Of a stretch of 64,000 nt of DNA, positions 61,361 to 64,000 are shown one piece after another (the stretch's first letter is position 1; every line of letters starts with the position of its first letter). Both the position numbers and the translations under genes were made by a program. This DNA comes from CAWDDG01 sp963801065 (GTDB lineage Bacteria; Actinomycetota; Actinomycetes; Jiangellales; Jiangellaceae): NCBI GenBank assembly GCA_963801065.1, contig CAWDDG010000001.1:29903-93902 (forward strand), given 5' to 3'. The notes beneath the pieces were generated by a model. It was given only the letters and a program-made list of their open reading frames with translations, did no database searches and had not been told where the DNA came from.

Positions 61361-61708
61361 GTGAGTGAACTTCTGGGTATCGCCCGATTCACGTTCCACG
61401 AAGGCAAAGTCGACGACTTCAAGCGCTTATCCGAGCAGTGCATGGAGATCGTGCGGACCAAGGACAATGGGACGCTGCAGTACGACATCTACTTCAACGA
61501 CGACGAGTCCGAAGCCATCGTCATCGAGAGGTACCGAGATTCTGAGGCACTGATCGAGCATCTTGCGCACCTCGGGGACGACCTGATGGCCGCGATGATG
61601 GCGACAGCATCGGTCCACGGCGAAACCCTGGGTGAGCCGAGCGCCCGCCTCCGAGCGATGATGGAAGGCACTCCGGTGCGCTTGTTCACGCCTTTCCTGT
61701 CTCTCTAG
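61361..61708 (+). CDS. Antibiotic-biosynthesis-monooxygenase (ABM) domain protein
   Basis: 115-residue single ABM domain. LLGIARFTFHEGKVDDFKRL, IVRTKDNGTLQYDIYFNDDE then SEAIVIERYRDSEALIEHLA are the barrel strands, and HLGDDLMAAMMATAS the long helix. GTG 61361 is chosen because GGAGG (61348-61352) is correctly spaced; an in-frame ATG (61346) overlaps that site. Such proteins are cofactor-less monooxygenases or quinone-handling enzymes. It stands alone next to an ISL3 copy. Confidence 0.85.
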   Translation: MSELLGIARFTFHEGKVDDFKRLSEQCMEIVRTKDNGTLQYDIYFNDDESEAIVIERYRDSEALIEHLAHLGDDLMAAMMATASVHGETLGEPSARLRAMMEGTPVRLFTPFLSL

Positions 61709-61885
61709 AACGCGGTCGTCGCCGAACTCTGGCGCACGCACATCGGCAGTTCCGTTTACCTGTCGGCGGCATAGCGGATGCTGCCGCCCCGGTCTCGCCG
61801 TTCACTCTCGCTGAGGTCCTGGCGATTGAGGACGCGAAATCTAATCCATAAGGGGTGAGGGGAGGTGGCCGGACATCGGGTTTGC

Positions 61886-63346
61886 GGGCTCTTCGGATTT
61901 GAGCGTGGGTGAGCGGTCGGCGCGGCGGTCGGCTGAGGTGGGTGTCGGGGCCTTCAGGATCAGGAGCGACCAAGCTGCCTGATGAAGTGAAGACCCCGAC
62001 ATGGATCACTGTACGTGTGGCCCGGGCGCGCGTTGGTGCGCTCGGGCCGACGCGTTGTTCGACGTGCCGGGGATGCACGTGCTGGAGGTCGAGCGGGCCG
62101 ATGACGTGCCGGTGCTGACTGTCGAGACCGACGCCGCACTGGCCGGGCTGCCCGTCGTGCGGGGTGGTCGCGGTCGGCCACGGCCGGCGGCGACGGCGAG
62201 TGCGCTGATGCGCCGTGCTTCGGTGTCTCGGTCCGGCTGCGACTGGTCCAAGCGGGTCTGGCGGTGCGCCGAACCGGCCTGCCCGGACAGTCACGTTCAC
62301 CGAGCAGCACGCGCTGGTGGCGCCGAGGGCGAAGCTGACCACTCGGGCGATCTGGTGGGCCACCGACGCGTTGGCCCATGACGACACCACCGTGTCGGCG
62401 CTGGCCCGCCACCTCGGGGTGGACTGGCACACCTGCTGGGACGCGGTCGAGGTCGAAGCCACCCGCCGGGTGGCAGACCCGGTCCGGCTTGACCGGTGTG
62501 CGCACGCTCGGGGTGGACGAGCACATCTGGCGGCCGAGCAGGATCGGGGACAAGGACCGGGCGGTGACCGGGATGGTCGACCTGACCCGCGACGAGAACG
62601 GCTGCCTGCACGCTCGGCTGCTCGACGTGGTCCCGGGCCGGACCGGCACCGCGTACGCGGCCTGGCTGAAGGCCCAACCGGAGGCCTTCACCGCCGGGAT
62701 CGAGCACGCCGCCCTCGACCCGTTCCGCGGCTACGCCAACGCGATCCGCGACGAGCTGCCCGACGCCGTCGCGGTGCTGGACGCCTTCCACGTGGTCAAG
62801 CTCGGCACCAAGGTCGTCGACGAGGTCCGCCGCCGCGTCCAGCAAGACACCCTGGGCCGGCGCGGTCACAAGGACGACCCGCTCTACAGGATCCGCGGCT
62901 GCTGCGCCGCGGCCGCGAGCACCTGTCCGACAAGCAGGTCGCGAAACTCGAACGCGTGCCTGGTCGCCGGCGACCCCGGCTGGGAGGTCACCCTCGCCTG
63001 GCATGCCTACCAGCAGCTCCGCTCGATCTACCAGGCCGACAGCCCGGCCGAGGGCCGCCGACGTCGCCGAGCAGGTCATCGCCTCGTTCCCCGACCTGCC
63101 CGATCCCCGAGGTCGCCCGCCTCGGCCGCACCCTCAAGCAGTGGCAGCAGCACGTCCTGGCCCGGTTCGACACCCACCGGATCTCCAACGGCGGCACCGA
63201 AGCGGTCAACCTGATCATCGAGAAGACCCGCCGCCTCGCCCACGGCTTCCGAACCTTCGACCACTACCGGCTCAGAATCCTGCTCGCCGCCTCAGGCCAG
63301 CGCGCCTACCGACGAGCCCCCAACCATGCGTAATTCCGAAGAGCCC
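61886..63346 (+). mobile_element. Second ISL3-type insertion sequence, damaged
   Basis: About 1.46 kb. The ends carry the ISL3-type inverted sequence GGGCTCTTCGGA (61886-61897) and its complement TCCGAAGAGCCC (63335-63346), the only strongly matching part. The transposase inside is frame-shifted. No 8-bp target duplication is seen (GGGTTTGC left, TATTTTTG right). It differs from the first ISL3 element in both ends and protein, so it is a separate type. Confidence 0.75.
62050..63333 (+). pseudogene. ISL3-type transposase, frame-shifted
   Basis: Pieces in order: GMHVLEVERADDVPVLTVET; SKRVWRCAEPACPDS; FTEQHALVAPRAKLTTRAIW then WATDALAHDDTTVSALARHL; LGVDEHIWRPSRIGDKDRAV (first aspartate), AVLDAFHVVKLGTKVVDEVR (second), and LARFDTHRISNGGTEAVNLI then IEKTRRLAHGFRTFDHYR. 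At least four frame changes are needed. All catalytic blocks survive in the wrong phases, so the damage is indels only. Confidence 0.85.
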
Positions 63347-63512
63347 TATTTTTGGCGTCGCGTGTTCACGGTGGCCTCTGCAGGGGGTGCGAACTCGGCG
63401 ATGTCACTCCTGCAACGTCTAGGGACCGCCACGATCCAAGTCGGGGACCTAGCCCAGAGCTCTCGGCGCTCGTCGCAGAACGACACTTCTGCGCCAGGAA
63501 CGGACGCCGGGC

Positions 63513-63999
63513 TCAGTCCGGGAGCACGAGCGCGTTGTGGAGCTGCGCGCGGGAGCTGATCTCGAGCTTGCGATAAGCGCTGCTCAGGTGCAACTCGACC
63601 GTCTTGATGGTGATGAAGAGCGTTTGCGCGATCTCCTTGTTGCTCATCCCGTCGGCGGCGAGCTGGGCCACGCGCCGCTCGCTCGCGGTGAGCGCGTCGA
63701 GCCCGGTCTGGAGGACCCTTCGCGGCCTGGCACCGGTGGCGGCGATCTCGTCGTTGGCCCGCCCGGCGAGCGCGAAAGCGCCGAGCCTCTGCCCGAGGTC
63801 GACGCTCTCTCGGAGCCGCTCGCGTGCTTCAGTCCGCTGATTGGCGCGGCGGAGCGCGGCGCCTAGGTCGACGACGGTATGCGCGTGCTCGAGCCGTGCT
63901 TGTGAGCCGGCGAGGACCTCGACCGCCTCCCGGAGCAGCCCGATCCCTGCCTCCCTGCCCTCGACCAGACCGAGCACGCGCAGGGAGGCACCGATGGCA
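63513..63999 (-). CDS. LuxR-type regulator, 5' partial at the window edge
   Basis: The frame is open to the right edge, so only the C-terminal 160 residues are visible. A helical TPR-like part (LLREAVEVLAGSQARLEHAH, TVVDLGAALRRANQRTEARE) is followed by the LuxR helix-turn-helix: LTASERRVAQLAADGMSNKE then IAQTLFITIKTVELHLSSAY and RKLEISSRAQL. This fits the C-terminus of large LAL-type activators with an N-terminal ATPase, which would lie outside the window. Confidence 0.92.
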   Translation of the reverse strand, partial: AIGASLRVLGLVEGREAGIGLLREAVEVLAGSQARLEHAHTVVDLGAALRRANQRTEARERLRESVDLGQRLGAFALAGRANDEIAATGARPRRVLQTGLDALTASERRVAQLAADGMSNKEIAQTLFITIKTVELHLSSAYRKLEISSRAQLHNALVLPD

Positions 64000-64000
64000 T

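Overview
The window is high-GC DNA from a Gram-positive actinobacterium. The block tRNA-Ser / SRP RNA / dnaX / ybaB / recR / DUF5063 followed by lysC-asd, the split pntAA-pntAB-pntB operon, the LytR-C gene beside a small ParB-like gene, the tadA partner gene beside tadA, and many GTG/TTG starts all fit Actinomycetia. The mixture looks most like Propionibacteriales (Nocardioidaceae-like), but that placement is an inference from gene content only.

Bases 1 to about 28,250 are ordinary chromosomal backbone. They hold a K+ channel (cut by the window start), a quinone oxidoreductase, the proton-translocating transhydrogenase operon (with a frameshift in pntAA), upp, tadA with its partner gene, tRNA-Ser(CGA), a Fic protein with a strong dyad in front of it, a cation/proton antiporter, a HerA-like ATPase, a sulfotransferase, an AraC/NmrA pair, tRNA-Ser(GGA), the SRP RNA, the dnaX-recR cluster, an ABC exporter pair, lysC-asd, a YqeY-like gene, a metallophosphoesterase, a GNAT enzyme and tRNA-Pro(CGG). 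A 117-bp element with perfect 34-bp inverted arms sits between the convergent genes pntB and upp.

From tRNA-Pro to about 63,350 the sequence is accessory. It carries a large SARP/LAL-like regulator divergent from a three-gene ABM / hot-dog / OsmC operon, a TetR-MFS efflux pair with two operators and two tiny coupled ORFs, a sigma factor with a small zinc-binding partner, an alpha/beta hydrolase, two SDR genes with a divergent XRE regulator, and a secreted BNR-repeat protein. Many small enzymes also occur here: VOC, PPOX, LLM, RibD-like reductase and DinB families. These are broken up by IS material: two ISL3-type elements, an IS110 copy, and IS701, IS1634 and IS1182 fragments.

Two large-scale patterns stand out. 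First, a 15-base motif, GCGGCGG(A/T)ATGACGC, occurs nine times in the accessory region, always in the same orientation. Between 57.5 and 60.4 kb it brackets single minus-strand genes like the joints of a cassette array; a second box (about CGGATYGCRNCAG) follows it at most sites. I do not recognise this element and see no integrase next to it. Second, almost every gene between 51.3 and 63.3 kb has its frame shifted one or more times while its protein motifs stay intact. This is either local decay or a local cluster of indel errors.

The last feature, a LuxR-type regulator, runs off the right edge.
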